Shown here piece after piece: positions 18,334 to 26,524 of a stretch of DNA of 64,000 nucleotides; position 1 is the first letter of the stretch, and each line of letters opens with the position of its first letter. A program made the position numbers and the translations under genes. The stretch is from contig NZ_LMGZ01000003.1 of assembly GCF_001427605.1 (NCBI RefSeq), positions 55,635 to 119,634 on the forward strand, read 5' to 3'. Under the pieces are notes generated by a model that worked only from the letters and a program-made list of their open reading frames with translations, had not been told where the DNA came from and searched no databases. This DNA comes from Devosia sp. Root635 (GTDB taxonomy: Bacteria > Pseudomonadota > Alphaproteobacteria > Rhizobiales > Devosiaceae).

Positions 18334-19337
18334 CCGAACGGCAGGACCTCGAACGGAACCCCCAGTTGTTCGACCTGTTCCGCGTGCTGCGCGAACTGGA
18401 ACGCTCATCCCCGGACAAGCCGCGTATCGGCGACGGGACTACGGTGGCGCAGGAAGTCGTGGCCCTGGCGCAGGATCCGTTCGCCGGCTTTGCCGCGTCC
18501 AATATCACCAGGATCGACGCCACCGCCCGCGGCACGCCGCGCGTCTTCACCCAGTTCATGGGCTATTTCGGCCCGCAGGGCGCCCTGCCCCTCAACACCA
18601 CGCTGGATGCCCTGAACTGGTTGCAGCGCGACCCTTCCTTTGCGCGCTTTGCCGACCTGTTCGCCAACCGGTTCCAGCAACTGTTCTTTCGCGCCTGGGC
18701 CGATTCCCGCCCGATCGCCCATCACGATCGGCCCAGGGAAGACAAATTCGCCCGCTATGTGGGGGCCTTTTCAGGCATCGGCACCCCCGCTGCCACCGAG
18801 CGCGACGCGGTGCCTGACCTCGCCAAGCTCGCCTATTCGGGACTGGTCTCGTCGCGGGTCAAGAGCGCGCGCCGGCTGGCGCAACTGCTGCGCGGAACCA
18901 TGGGCCTTGATGTCTGGATTGTCGAGCGCGTGGGCGCTTGGCTGACATTCGAGCCCGATGCGCGGACATCGCTGGGCGCCCGAGGCTCATCATTGGGCCA
19001 GGACACCGTGCTCGGCACGCGGGCCTATTCGATCAACGACAAGTTCCGCATCCTGCTCAAGGCGGAGAGCCTGGAGCAATACAATACCATGCTGCCGGGC
19101 GGCGAGGTGGCGCGCAAGATTGCCGACCTGGTATTCTATTACGCCGGGCACCGCTTCGAATATGATGTCGAGCTGCAACTGCCCGCGAAGCTCGCACCGG
19201 CGGCCCGGCTCGGGGTCAGCGGCCAGCTCGGCTGGACAGCATGGGTAGCACCGCCACCAGTGGCGGCCGACGACGACCACTATCTCGATGACGCCCGGTT
19301 CGACCTGAGCCAGCGGCGCAGCGCCGGAGCCTTGTAG
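18330..19337 (+). CDS. tssG: T6SS baseplate protein TssG (VasB/ImpH)
   Basis: The 335-residue product binds TssF in a 2:1 wedge complex. The GTG at 18330 overlaps the tssF stop as GTGA and gives the expected N-terminus with NPQLFDLFRVLRELE. Conserved family patterns include FMGYFGPQGALPL, FADLFANRFQQLFFRAW and the LARKIADLVFYY-like segment near the C-terminus. The open frame extends upstream to 17844 but that part only shadows tssF. It is followed 23 bp later by tssH. Confidence 0.95.
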   Translation: MTERQDLERNPQLFDLFRVLRELERSSPDKPRIGDGTTVAQEVVALAQDPFAGFAASNITRIDATARGTPRVFTQFMGYFGPQGALPLNTTLDALNWLQRDPSFARFADLFANRFQQLFFRAWADSRPIAHHDRPREDKFARYVGAFSGIGTPAATERDAVPDLAKLAYSGLVSSRVKSARRLAQLLRGTMGLDVWIVERVGAWLTFEPDARTSLGARGSSLGQDTVLGTRAYSINDKFRILLKAESLEQYNTMLPGGEVARKIADLVFYYAGHRFEYDVELQLPAKLAPAARLGVSGQLGWTAWVAPPPVAADDDHYLDDARFDLSQRRSAGAL

Positions 19338-19360
19338 CATTCATTTGATCGGGGGATACG

Positions 19361-22006
19361 ATGAGCGACATCAGCCTGGAGACCGTTACCGGCAAACTTA
19401 ATCGGCTGGGCTACGACACATTCATGCAGTCGCTGCGCCACGCCAAGAACGCCGGAAACCGCAATCTGGAGCTGGCGCACTGGATGTTCCAGATCGTCAG
19501 CAACGACCGTTCGGACGTGACGCTGACGCTGGCCCATTACGGTATCGACCGCTCCAAGGTGCTGGCCGAGATCGGCGCGGCGCTCGATGGCTTCCGCAAG
19601 AACGAGACCGAGATGCCGGGCATCGCCGATCCCATCAACGATGCGCTGGATCGCGGCTGGTACTATGCCACGCTGATGTTCGGAGAAGCCCAGATCCGCA
19701 CCGGGCACATTCTGCTGGCTGCCCTCAAGGATCTCAAGCTGCGCCCTTCGCTGCAACAGGCCTCCCGCAGCTTGATGCAGATCAGCGCCGATACGCTGGC
19801 AGGCGAGGCCAACACGGTCTGGGCGCAGTCCGATGAGGAGAATCTGCGCCCGATGGATGGCTCGGGACTGGCGGCGCCGGCCGCTGGCGCCTCGGGCGAT
19901 GCGCCGCGCGGCAACACGGCCTTATCGCGCTATTCCATCGACATGACCGCCACCGCCGAGTCCGGCAAGATGGACCCGATTGTCGGGCGCGACGACGAAA
20001 TCCGCCAGCTGATCGACGTATTGATGCGGCGGCGCCAGAACAACCCCATCCTGACCGGCGAGGCCGGCGTCGGCAAGACGGCGGTGGTGGAGGGTTTTGC
20101 CCAGCGGCTGGCATCGGGCGACGTGCCGCCCCAGCTCAAGGGCGTGCGCCTGCATGCGCTCGATATCGGCCTGATGCAGGCCGGTGCTTCGATGAAGGGG
20201 GAGTTCGAACAGCGGCTGCGCTCGCTGATCGACGAGGTGCAGGCCTCCCCGACCCCGCTCATCCTGTTCATCGACGAGGCCCATACGCTGATCGGCGCCG
20301 GCGGCAATGCTGGCACGGGCGACGCCGCCAATCTGCTCAAGCCGGCTCTGGCCCGTGGTACCTTGCGCACCATCGGCGCGACGACCTGGTCGGAATATCG
20401 GCAGTATTTCGAGAAGGATCCCGCCCTGACCCGGCGTTTCCAGCCGGTCGCGGTGGAGGAGCCGTCCGTCGAAAAGGCCGCCTATATGCTGCGGGGCATT
20501 CTCAAGCCGATGGAGGCCCATCATCGGGTCCGCATCTCCGACGCGGCAGTGGTCGCGGCGGTTACCCTCTCGGCCCGCTACATCCCGGCCCGCCAATTGC
20601 CCGACAAGGCGGTCAGCCTGCTCGACACCGCCTGCGCCCGCGTCGCGATCAGCCAGAGCACGACGCCGGCGGCGATAGCCGATCTCAAGGACGCCATCCA
20701 GTCGCGCAAGGAAGAGCTGACGGCCATCGACCGCCAGAGCGACATCGGCGGCGGCAATCCGCGGCGGACGGCCGAACTCGACGGCGAGATCGCCGACATC
20801 GAGGTCCGGCTGGCAGAACTGACCGAACTACACCAACGCGAAAGCGCGCTGGTCGACCAAATCTCGGCCTTGCGCGCCAAATTGCTGGAGGAAACCGACG
20901 AGACCGTGCCGGCCGAGGGGCCTTCGACGCGCGAGCAGATTGCTGCCCTCGTGGCCGAACTGAACGGCTTCGAGGCCGATACGCGCATGGTCTACCCCTA
21001 TGTGGATGAGCAGGCCGTGGCAGCCGTGGTGTCGGACTGGACCGGCATTCCGGTGGGCAAGATGGTGAGCGACGAGATGGCCAGCATCCTCAAGCTCGCC
21101 GAAACGCTCAAGAAGCGCGTCGTGGGGCAGGACCACGGCCTGGAGATGATCGCCAAGCGCATCGAGACCAACCGGGCCAAGCTCGACAATCCCAATAAGC
21201 CCATCGGCGTGTTCATGCTGTGCGGCCCGTCCGGCGTCGGCAAGACCGAGACGGCGCTCGCGCTGGCCGAGGCGCTCTATGGCGGCGAGCAGTCCATCAT
21301 CACCATCAACATGTCCGAATTCCAGGAAGCCCATACGGTGTCCCTGCTCAAGGGCGCCCCTCCGGGCTATGTCGGCTATGGCGAAGGCGGCCGCCTGACC
21401 GAAGCGGTGCGGCGCAAGCCCTACAGCGTCGTGCTGCTCGACGAGGTGGAAAAGGCCCATCCCGATGTGCACGAGCTGTTCTTCCAGGTGTTCGACAAGG
21501 GCCAGATGGAAGACGGCAATGGTCGGGTGATCGATTTCAAGAACTGCCTGATCATCCTCACCTCCAATGTGGGCACCGACATCATCATGCACATGGCTGA
21601 GCGCGGCCAGACCAGGCCCACGCCGGCCGAACTGGAAGAGGCGCTCAAGCCATCGCTGGTGCAGGTGTTCCCGCCCGCCCTGCTCGGCCGCATCGTGACG
21701 ATCCCGTATTTTCCGCTATCGCCCGACATGCTGGCGGGGATCGTTCGCATCCAGCTCAACCGCATCAAGCGCCGGGTGGCCGAAAACCACGAGGCGGAGT
21801 TCGTCTATTCGGACGCGGTGGTGGATTACATCGCATCGCGTTGCAACGATCCCGATTCCGGCGGGCGAATGATCGACAACATCCTGACCAACTCGCTGCT
21901 GCCGGAACTGTCGCGGCACTATCTCAACCGCATGATCGGCAAGCAACCGATCTCCAGGGAGAGCGTGGATGTCGTGGACGGCGTCCTGGTATACGACATC
22001 GTTTAG
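19361..22006 (+). CDS. tssH: T6SS sheath-recycling AAA+ ATPase TssH (ClpV)
   Basis: ClpV takes apart contracted TssB-TssC sheath for reuse. The 881-residue product has an N-terminal Clp N domain (about 1-150). The first AAA+ module has Walker A GEAGVGKT at about 231-238 and Walker B LILFIDEAH at about 301. A coiled-coil M region follows (about 410-530). The second AAA+ module has Walker A GPSGVGKT at about 621-628 and a C-terminal D2 small domain. The start has GGGGG nearby at proper spacing. It is the last T6SS gene; the following genes run the other way. Confidence 0.97.
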   Translation: MSDISLETVTGKLNRLGYDTFMQSLRHAKNAGNRNLELAHWMFQIVSNDRSDVTLTLAHYGIDRSKVLAEIGAALDGFRKNETEMPGIADPINDALDRGWYYATLMFGEAQIRTGHILLAALKDLKLRPSLQQASRSLMQISADTLAGEANTVWAQSDEENLRPMDGSGLAAPAAGASGDAPRGNTALSRYSIDMTATAESGKMDPIVGRDDEIRQLIDVLMRRRQNNPILTGEAGVGKTAVVEGFAQRLASGDVPPQLKGVRLHALDIGLMQAGASMKGEFEQRLRSLIDEVQASPTPLILFIDEAHTLIGAGGNAGTGDAANLLKPALARGTLRTIGATTWSEYRQYFEKDPALTRRFQPVAVEEPSVEKAAYMLRGILKPMEAHHRVRISDAAVVAAVTLSARYIPARQLPDKAVSLLDTACARVAISQSTTPAAIADLKDAIQSRKEELTAIDRQSDIGGGNPRRTAELDGEIADIEVRLAELTELHQRESALVDQISALRAKLLEETDETVPAEGPSTREQIAALVAELNGFEADTRMVYPYVDEQAVAAVVSDWTGIPVGKMVSDEMASILKLAETLKKRVVGQDHGLEMIAKRIETNRAKLDNPNKPIGVFMLCGPSGVGKTETALALAEALYGGEQSIITINMSEFQEAHTVSLLKGAPPGYVGYGEGGRLTEAVRRKPYSVVLLDEVEKAHPDVHELFFQVFDKGQMEDGNGRVIDFKNCLIILTSNVGTDIIMHMAERGQTRPTPAELEEALKPSLVQVFPPALLGRIVTIPYFPLSPDMLAGIVRIQLNRIKRRVAENHEAEFVYSDAVVDYIASRCNDPDSGGRMIDNILTNSLLPELSRHYLNRMIGKQPISRESVDVVDGVLVYDIV

Positions 22007-22062
22007 ACGCAGCTATCGGGAATCCACAGAGCCTCGTGGACGCCAGAGTTGCCGGTCAGGCG

Positions 22063-22905
22063 TTACTGGCCCCAAACGCGCCCGCCGTCGGCCATCAGGG
22101 TTTGGCCGGTGATCCACTTTGCGCGGTCGGATGCAAGAAACAGCGTCAGCTCGGCCACTTGCGTACCATCGTCTGCCCATCCGAGGGGCACCATGTCCTT
22201 GACCATCTTGTCGAACTGCTCGCCGCGGGGCAGATCGTCGAGGCGAGAGGTGTCGTTGAAACCGGGGCAGATCGTATTGACCCGAATATTCTCGGACGCG
22301 AGTTCCAGCGCCATCACGCGGCCAAGCGCGTTGATCGCCGCCTTGGAGCTGGCATAGGCGCCGAGCCGGGGGCCAGCCGTGCGCGACGCAACAGTCGATA
22401 TGTTGACGATGTTGCCGCCGGAACCCTGGGCAAGCATGGTGCGCGCGGCGGCGCGAGACATCAAAAACGTGCCCTCGACATTGATCGAATAGACCTTTCT
22501 CAAGGTCTCGATATCCAGCTCCACGACGGGCCGTCGATCCGAGCCCCGGCTCATTGCGGCGTTGTTGACCAAAATATCAAGGCGCCCGAACGCGCCAAGC
22601 GTGTCGGCAATCAGGCGATCCACCGATGCTTCATCGGCGATGTCGGTGATGGCGGTCAGCGCCGTGCCGCCCAACTGGCGGATTTCTTCGGCAACGCTTT
22701 CCACGTCGCGCCAGCCCGCCGCTTTCTCATCGTCCGGATAGGACTGCGAAGACCGCCCGGACCCTGTCACCACGACGCTGGCACCGGCGCGTGCCAGTGT
22801 CGTTGCGATGCGCCTTCCAATGCTGCGCATTCGACCGGCGCCGGTAACAATGGCCACCTTGCCGTCGAGTTCTGCCTCACCGAATTGCTGCGCAGCGGGG
22901 TCCAT
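22063..22905 (-). CDS. short-chain dehydrogenase/reductase (SDR)
   Basis: This 280-residue NAD(P)-dependent oxidoreductase is of the classical SDR type. The cofactor loop is TGAGRMRSIGRRIA (about 21-34). The structural motif is NNAA, with catalytic Ser in VNISTVASRTAG and the YxxxK pair in YASSKAAI. The substrate is unknown. It is the last gene of a leftward unit after the IclR regulator (18-bp gap) and the CoA-transferase, so it probably oxidises or reduces an intermediate of the same catabolic route. Confidence 0.93.
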   Translation of the reverse strand: MDPAAQQFGEAELDGKVAIVTGAGRMRSIGRRIATTLARAGASVVVTGSGRSSQSYPDDEKAAGWRDVESVAEEIRQLGGTALTAITDIADEASVDRLIADTLGAFGRLDILVNNAAMSRGSDRRPVVELDIETLRKVYSINVEGTFLMSRAAARTMLAQGSGGNIVNISTVASRTAGPRLGAYASSKAAINALGRVMALELASENIRVNTICPGFNDTSRLDDLPRGEQFDKMVKDMVPLGWADDGTQVAELTLFLASDRAKWITGQTLMADGGRVWGQ

Positions 22906-22923
22906 CGACCTGCTCCTGTTCGT

Positions 22924-23706
22924 TCACTGGCGCGCGTCCAGGAGTTCCTGCATGGCCCGCGCGGCCTGCTTGAGTTCGGGGAGGTAACGGTCGACGAACT
23001 GCGACCCCTCATATTTGAGCGTCGCACTCGTCGACAGGCCGTAGCGAACGCGACCCTTGACGACGAGCGGCACTGCCACCGAAGCCATTCCGATGGCCGT
23101 TTCCTGATCGACCAGATTCCACCCTTTCTGATATGCGGCACGCGCCTGTTCTCTCAGCGTCGCCACGCTGCGAACAGTGAAGGGCGTAACCTCGGGGAGG
23201 GTCGTTATCCCCTCGTAGAGCGCGCTGAATTCCTCATCGCTCATGGCGCCGAGCAGCAATTTCCCGGTGGATGAGGCATGGGCGGGGAAACGGGTGCCAA
23301 CGGTCATATAGTCCCGCTCCAGCCGCCGTGCCGTCGCACGCGCCACGCAGACCACCTCGCGGTCCACCAGCATCATGATCGAGCAGGATTCGTTGAGTTT
23401 GTCGGATAGCTCGGACAGCCGTGGTTGCAGCAGGTTGAGCGCCGGCAGCGTCATCAGATAGGTGTAACCGAGCTGGAGCGTGCGCGCCGCCAGATGATAG
23501 CGCTTGTCCTCCTCGCTATAGCCGACATAGCCCAGCGTCGTGAGCGTCAGCAGGACGCGGCGAGCCGACCCCGGACTGAGCCCGACCTTGCTGGCGATGC
23601 GGCTCAGCGTCATCTGCGGCGCATCGGCATCGAAAGCCTCGATCACCGCCAGTCCCTTGGCCAGCGATTTTATGAATTCGGGGTCGTCAGGGTGTTCGGC
23701 TTTCAA
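22924..23706 (-). CDS. IclR-family transcriptional regulator
   Basis: The 260-residue product has an N-terminal winged helix-turn-helix (about 10-70, with SRIASKVGLSPGSARRVLLTL) and a C-terminal IclR effector-binding domain that includes HASSTGKLLLGAM. IclR proteins bind small organic acids and often regulate catabolic operons from palindromic sites. Here it lies between the CoA-transferase and SDR genes, and pairs of similar 17-bp palindromes occur at 25200-25235 and 25397-25432. It is the obvious candidate to bind them, controlling itself and the divergent transporter operon. Confidence 0.95.
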   Translation of the reverse strand: MKAEHPDDPEFIKSLAKGLAVIEAFDADAPQMTLSRIASKVGLSPGSARRVLLTLTTLGYVGYSEEDKRYHLAARTLQLGYTYLMTLPALNLLQPRLSELSDKLNESCSIMMLVDREVVCVARATARRLERDYMTVGTRFPAHASSTGKLLLGAMSDEEFSALYEGITTLPEVTPFTVRSVATLREQARAAYQKGWNLVDQETAIGMASVAVPLVVKGRVRYGLSTSATLKYEGSQFVDRYLPELKQAARAMQELLDARQ

Positions 23707-23768
23707 GGGTGTTTCTTTCCGGCAACTGGCAGCGGCTGCGTCATCATTTCATGGCTGTTCATGTGCGC

Positions 23769-25184
23769 CTAGTCCCAAGCCAGGTGGTCAACACCGGCAG
23801 GCTTGGGGGGCGTCGCCCAATAGGAGGGGGTTTCGGAAAAGGCAACGATCGGCCGCGGGTGCTCGATCGGGCCAAAGGCAGACGGCGTCACCTGCAGGTC
23901 TTCGCTGGCGACCTGGGGCAAGGCAGCGACGCCTCCCGGCGCTTCCGGCCATTGCGATGCCGGGAGCTGACCGAGATCCTGCAGCCACATCGAGGTGCCG
24001 GTGAGTGATACATTGACGCGATAGGAGCCACCTGCCCGCGCGCGCTGGACCAGGGCACTCACCACGCCGGCCGCGGCGCAATAGCCCGCCAGATAGTCGT
24101 TGAGCGTGAAGGTCGAGGCCAAAGCGGGCATATCCATGCTGCCTTCACCGATGGCCAGGCCGCTGACCACCTGACCAAAGGGGTCGTAGCCGGCGCGGTT
24201 GGCCCAAGGGCCGTCGCTGCCATAGCAACTGACGCTGGCATAAACCAGACCGGGTCGCAATTCGGCCAGTTGCTCAAAAGACAGGCCATATGCTTCGAGC
24301 GAGCCGGGCCGCCACGAATGGACGAACACATCCGCCTTGGCAATCAGGGCCAGGAGTTCGTCGCGATCGCGGTCCGAACGGAGGTCGGCGAATGCAGTGC
24401 GCTTGCCGAAGGCGGTGTCGGCGATAACGTGGTTTGGATCGGGCATATGCGGCGGCGATACGTGAATGACGTCCGCGCCCTGTTCGGCCAGGGTGCGAGA
24501 CACGACCGGCCCGGCCAGGACATGGCCCATGTCGACGACGCGAATCCCTTGCAGCGGGCGCCTGGCCGGCCCCAGCGGCTCGGCGTCGCTCTCGCTCATC
24601 CGTTTTACCTCCACCGGAGTCCTGCCCGCCAGGTTGCGCCCCTGGGGATGGGACAGCCATTCCTCACGGGTACGGGCCAGCGCGCCCATCGCCTTGGCTT
24701 CGGCGAGGACTTGCTCCAGTTCGAGCGCGTCATGTCGCCGGACGGCGCGGGCGATGGATTGGGTATCGGGCGAACAGTCGAGGCAGCTGAGCAGCCGCGT
24801 GAAATGTTCATGGTAGAAGGCGTGGCGCAGCAGATACATCTGGCGCCCATCGCGGGTTTCAAAGAACACCTGACGCTCGCTGGCAGGCCGCTGCAGTTGC
24901 AGCGCATGACGACCACGCCGCACATAGGCGAGCGTCCGCAGGCCGGGCACCGCCGCCTTTGCCAGATCGACGTCGATGGACTGGGAGCCATTGCCGCGCA
25001 ACCGCCATATCTCGGCAATGCCGGCCGCAAAAGCAGCGAGCGCGGATGCGCTGGCAAGGCCCGGCCGGTACCGACTGGGCACAACGGGATCCTGCCCGCG
25101 GATGGTGATGTGTTCGGACCAATGGTCAGCGGGCAGCGCCAGCTTTTGCAGGAGATCCGATAATGCCGCATTTGCATATGTCAT
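23769..25184 (-). CDS. CaiB/BaiF-type (family III) CoA-transferase, rearranged domain order
   Basis: The 471-residue product matches family III CoA-transferases, but the usual N-terminal signature (LQGIRVVDMGHVLAGP, GADVIHV) appears only at about residue 227. The catalytic-Asp region AGYDPFGQVVSGLA follows near residue 385, and the protein ends soon after. The first 210 residues contain segments resembling the normal C-terminal half (GSQSIDVDLAKAA; a TREEWLSHPQG stretch). The order thus looks circularly permuted. The ATG at 25184 follows GAGG; the open frame goes upstream through the operator region and is not used. It leads the leftward operon. Confidence 0.85.
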   Translation of the reverse strand: MTYANAALSDLLQKLALPADHWSEHITIRGQDPVVPSRYRPGLASASALAAFAAGIAEIWRLRGNGSQSIDVDLAKAAVPGLRTLAYVRRGRHALQLQRPASERQVFFETRDGRQMYLLRHAFYHEHFTRLLSCLDCSPDTQSIARAVRRHDALELEQVLAEAKAMGALARTREEWLSHPQGRNLAGRTPVEVKRMSESDAEPLGPARRPLQGIRVVDMGHVLAGPVVSRTLAEQGADVIHVSPPHMPDPNHVIADTAFGKRTAFADLRSDRDRDELLALIAKADVFVHSWRPGSLEAYGLSFEQLAELRPGLVYASVSCYGSDGPWANRAGYDPFGQVVSGLAIGEGSMDMPALASTFTLNDYLAGYCAAAGVVSALVQRARAGGSYRVNVSLTGTSMWLQDLGQLPASQWPEAPGGVAALPQVASEDLQVTPSAFGPIEHPRPIVAFSETPSYWATPPKPAGVDHLAWD

Positions 25185-25199
25185 GCGTTGCCTCAAAGT

Positions 25200-25235
25200 T
25201 TTCCGTAATGCGGATATATTTTCGTTATACGGAAT
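25200..25235. promoter_or_regulatory. paired operator sites before the leftward CoA-transferase gene
   Basis: Two 17-bp dyads fit TTTCCG-N5-CGGAAA: TTTCCG-TAATG-CGGATA (25200-25216) and TTTTCG-TTATA-CGGAAT (25219-25235). Their centres are 19 bp apart. They end 16 bp from the start codon, so a bound regulator would block transcription or initiation. The IclR protein of this operon is the likely ligand. Confidence 0.65.
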
Positions 25236-25396
25236 AATAGCGAAGGCGCCGGCATAAGCAATAGATGTTCCGTGGTCGTCATGATGAGGGGGCTGGCGCA
25301 GGCTCAGCACGTGCACCGCGGCTTCCGCGCCTGCCCTTCTCTGGCGGATTCCAGCACGCTGAAGTTGGGGGTTGACGGCGCCAGCCACAGCGCGCA

Positions 25397-25432
25397 CTAT
25401 CGATATACGGAAAAATTTCCGCTATACGGAAA
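25397..25432. promoter_or_regulatory. paired operator sites before the rightward transporter operon
   Basis: Two dyads of the same kind are CTATCG-ATATA-CGGAAA (25397-25413) and the perfect-arm TTTCCG-CTATA-CGGAAA (25416-25432). Centres are again 19 bp apart. They end just before the GGGAGGG ribosome binding site of the tctC-like gene. The same arrangement on both sides of the 267-bp divergent gap points to one regulator controlling both directions. Confidence 0.68.
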
Positions 25433-25451
25433 ATAGCTAAGGGAGGGAACT

Positions 25452-26432
25452 TTGATTTGCAGCCGGTTGAAAACTTCGTTGATCGCCGCAACCTCGGTCG
25501 TGGCGCTGGCCATGACAGGAGGCATGGTCCAGGCACAGGACTACCCCACTAGGGCGATCGACGTGATCGTGCCGCTGCCCGCCGGTTCGGCGGCCGACGG
25601 CGTGGCGCGTATCGTTCTTCCCAAGATGGAGGAAATCCTGAAACAGCCTATGGTCATCGAGAATATCGGTGGCGCCGCGCATATTCCAGGCATGGTGCGC
25701 GCTTCCGAGCAGGATCCCGATGGCTATCATCTGCTCTGGGCGACCATCGCCGACTTCTCGTCCAATCCCAATCTTTATGCCGACCTGCCCTATGCGGCCG
25801 AGGATTTCGCCCCCATCGGCCGGGCCTCGGCCCAAACGCTGATCATGGCCGTGCCCACCGCGTCCGGCATCACCACGCCGGCCGAATTCGTTGAAAAGGC
25901 CAAGAACGAAAGTCTGTCTTACGCCTCAACCGGCATTGGCAACTCCAATCACCTGCTCGGCGAGATGCTGATGCGCGATGCCGGCATCTCGCTGCGCCAT
26001 ATTCCCTATGAAGGCGGTTCAGCGGCGGTTCTCGATCTCATGCGCGGCGAGACCGACATGATGTTCTACTCCCTGTCGCAGTTCCAGCCCGGCCTGCAAT
26101 CGGGCGAGCTGACGCTGCTCGCGATTACCGCGGAACAACGCTCGGTCTTCACGCCCGACCTGCCGACCATGCAGGAACTCGGCTATGACGATGTGCTCGT
26201 GTCGTCATGGTATGCGCTGTTCGCGCCGGCCGGTACGCCCGAGGACTATATCGACACGCTGTTCGACGCACTGAACCAAGCGCTCGCCGATCCCGAGGTC
26301 GTCGCGGCGCTGGAACAAACCGGTACCGAAGTATGGACCAGCGGTTCGCCCGCAGAATTCGCTGAATTCCTGGCAACCGAGCGCGGCCGCTATGCTGCGC
26401 TGGTCGAGGCGATCGGCCTCGAGAAGCGCTGA
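25452..26432 (+). CDS. tripartite tricarboxylate transporter substrate-binding protein (TctC/Bug family)
   Basis: The 326-residue periplasmic binding protein has a signal peptide cleaved near MVQAQ|DYP. The mature N-terminus YPTRAIDVIVPLPAGSAADGVAR is the Bug-family hallmark for binding carboxylates. A TTG start at 25452 is chosen because GGGAGGG lies at 25441-25447; another TTG at 25467 would give a shorter signal peptide starting MKTSLIAA. The partner membrane genes tctB and tctA lie 3.8 kb downstream, with four enzyme genes in between. The ligand is probably the organic acid handled by those enzymes. Confidence 0.92.
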   Translation: MICSRLKTSLIAATSVVALAMTGGMVQAQDYPTRAIDVIVPLPAGSAADGVARIVLPKMEEILKQPMVIENIGGAAHIPGMVRASEQDPDGYHLLWATIADFSSNPNLYADLPYAAEDFAPIGRASAQTLIMAVPTASGITTPAEFVEKAKNESLSYASTGIGNSNHLLGEMLMRDAGISLRHIPYEGGSAAVLDLMRGETDMMFYSLSQFQPGLQSGELTLLAITAEQRSVFTPDLPTMQELGYDDVLVSSWYALFAPAGTPEDYIDTLFDALNQALADPEVVAALEQTGTEVWTSGSPAEFAEFLATERGRYAALVEAIGLEKR

Positions 26433-26446
26433 TCGACATTCGATCA

Positions 26447-26474
26447 CGGAGGGGCGGCTGCGTTCGCCCCTCCG
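26447..26474 (+). terminator. intercistronic hairpin after the tctC-like gene
   Basis: A 10-bp GC-rich stem (26447-26456 with 26465-26474, arm CGGAGGGGCG) with an 8-nt loop and no T tract lies between the binding-protein gene and the thiolase gene. In transporter operons such hairpins often protect the abundant binding-protein mRNA or cause partial termination, giving more binding protein than downstream products. Confidence 0.5.
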
Positions 26475-26524
26475 CCCGCCGCCACCGCGGCGCGATCCAC
26501 CCATCAAATCTTTGGAGACTACTG

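Noticed and set aside
16279..18408. 709-residue leftward frame opposite tssF
   Set aside because: Shadow of tssF; no ribosome binding site or family match.
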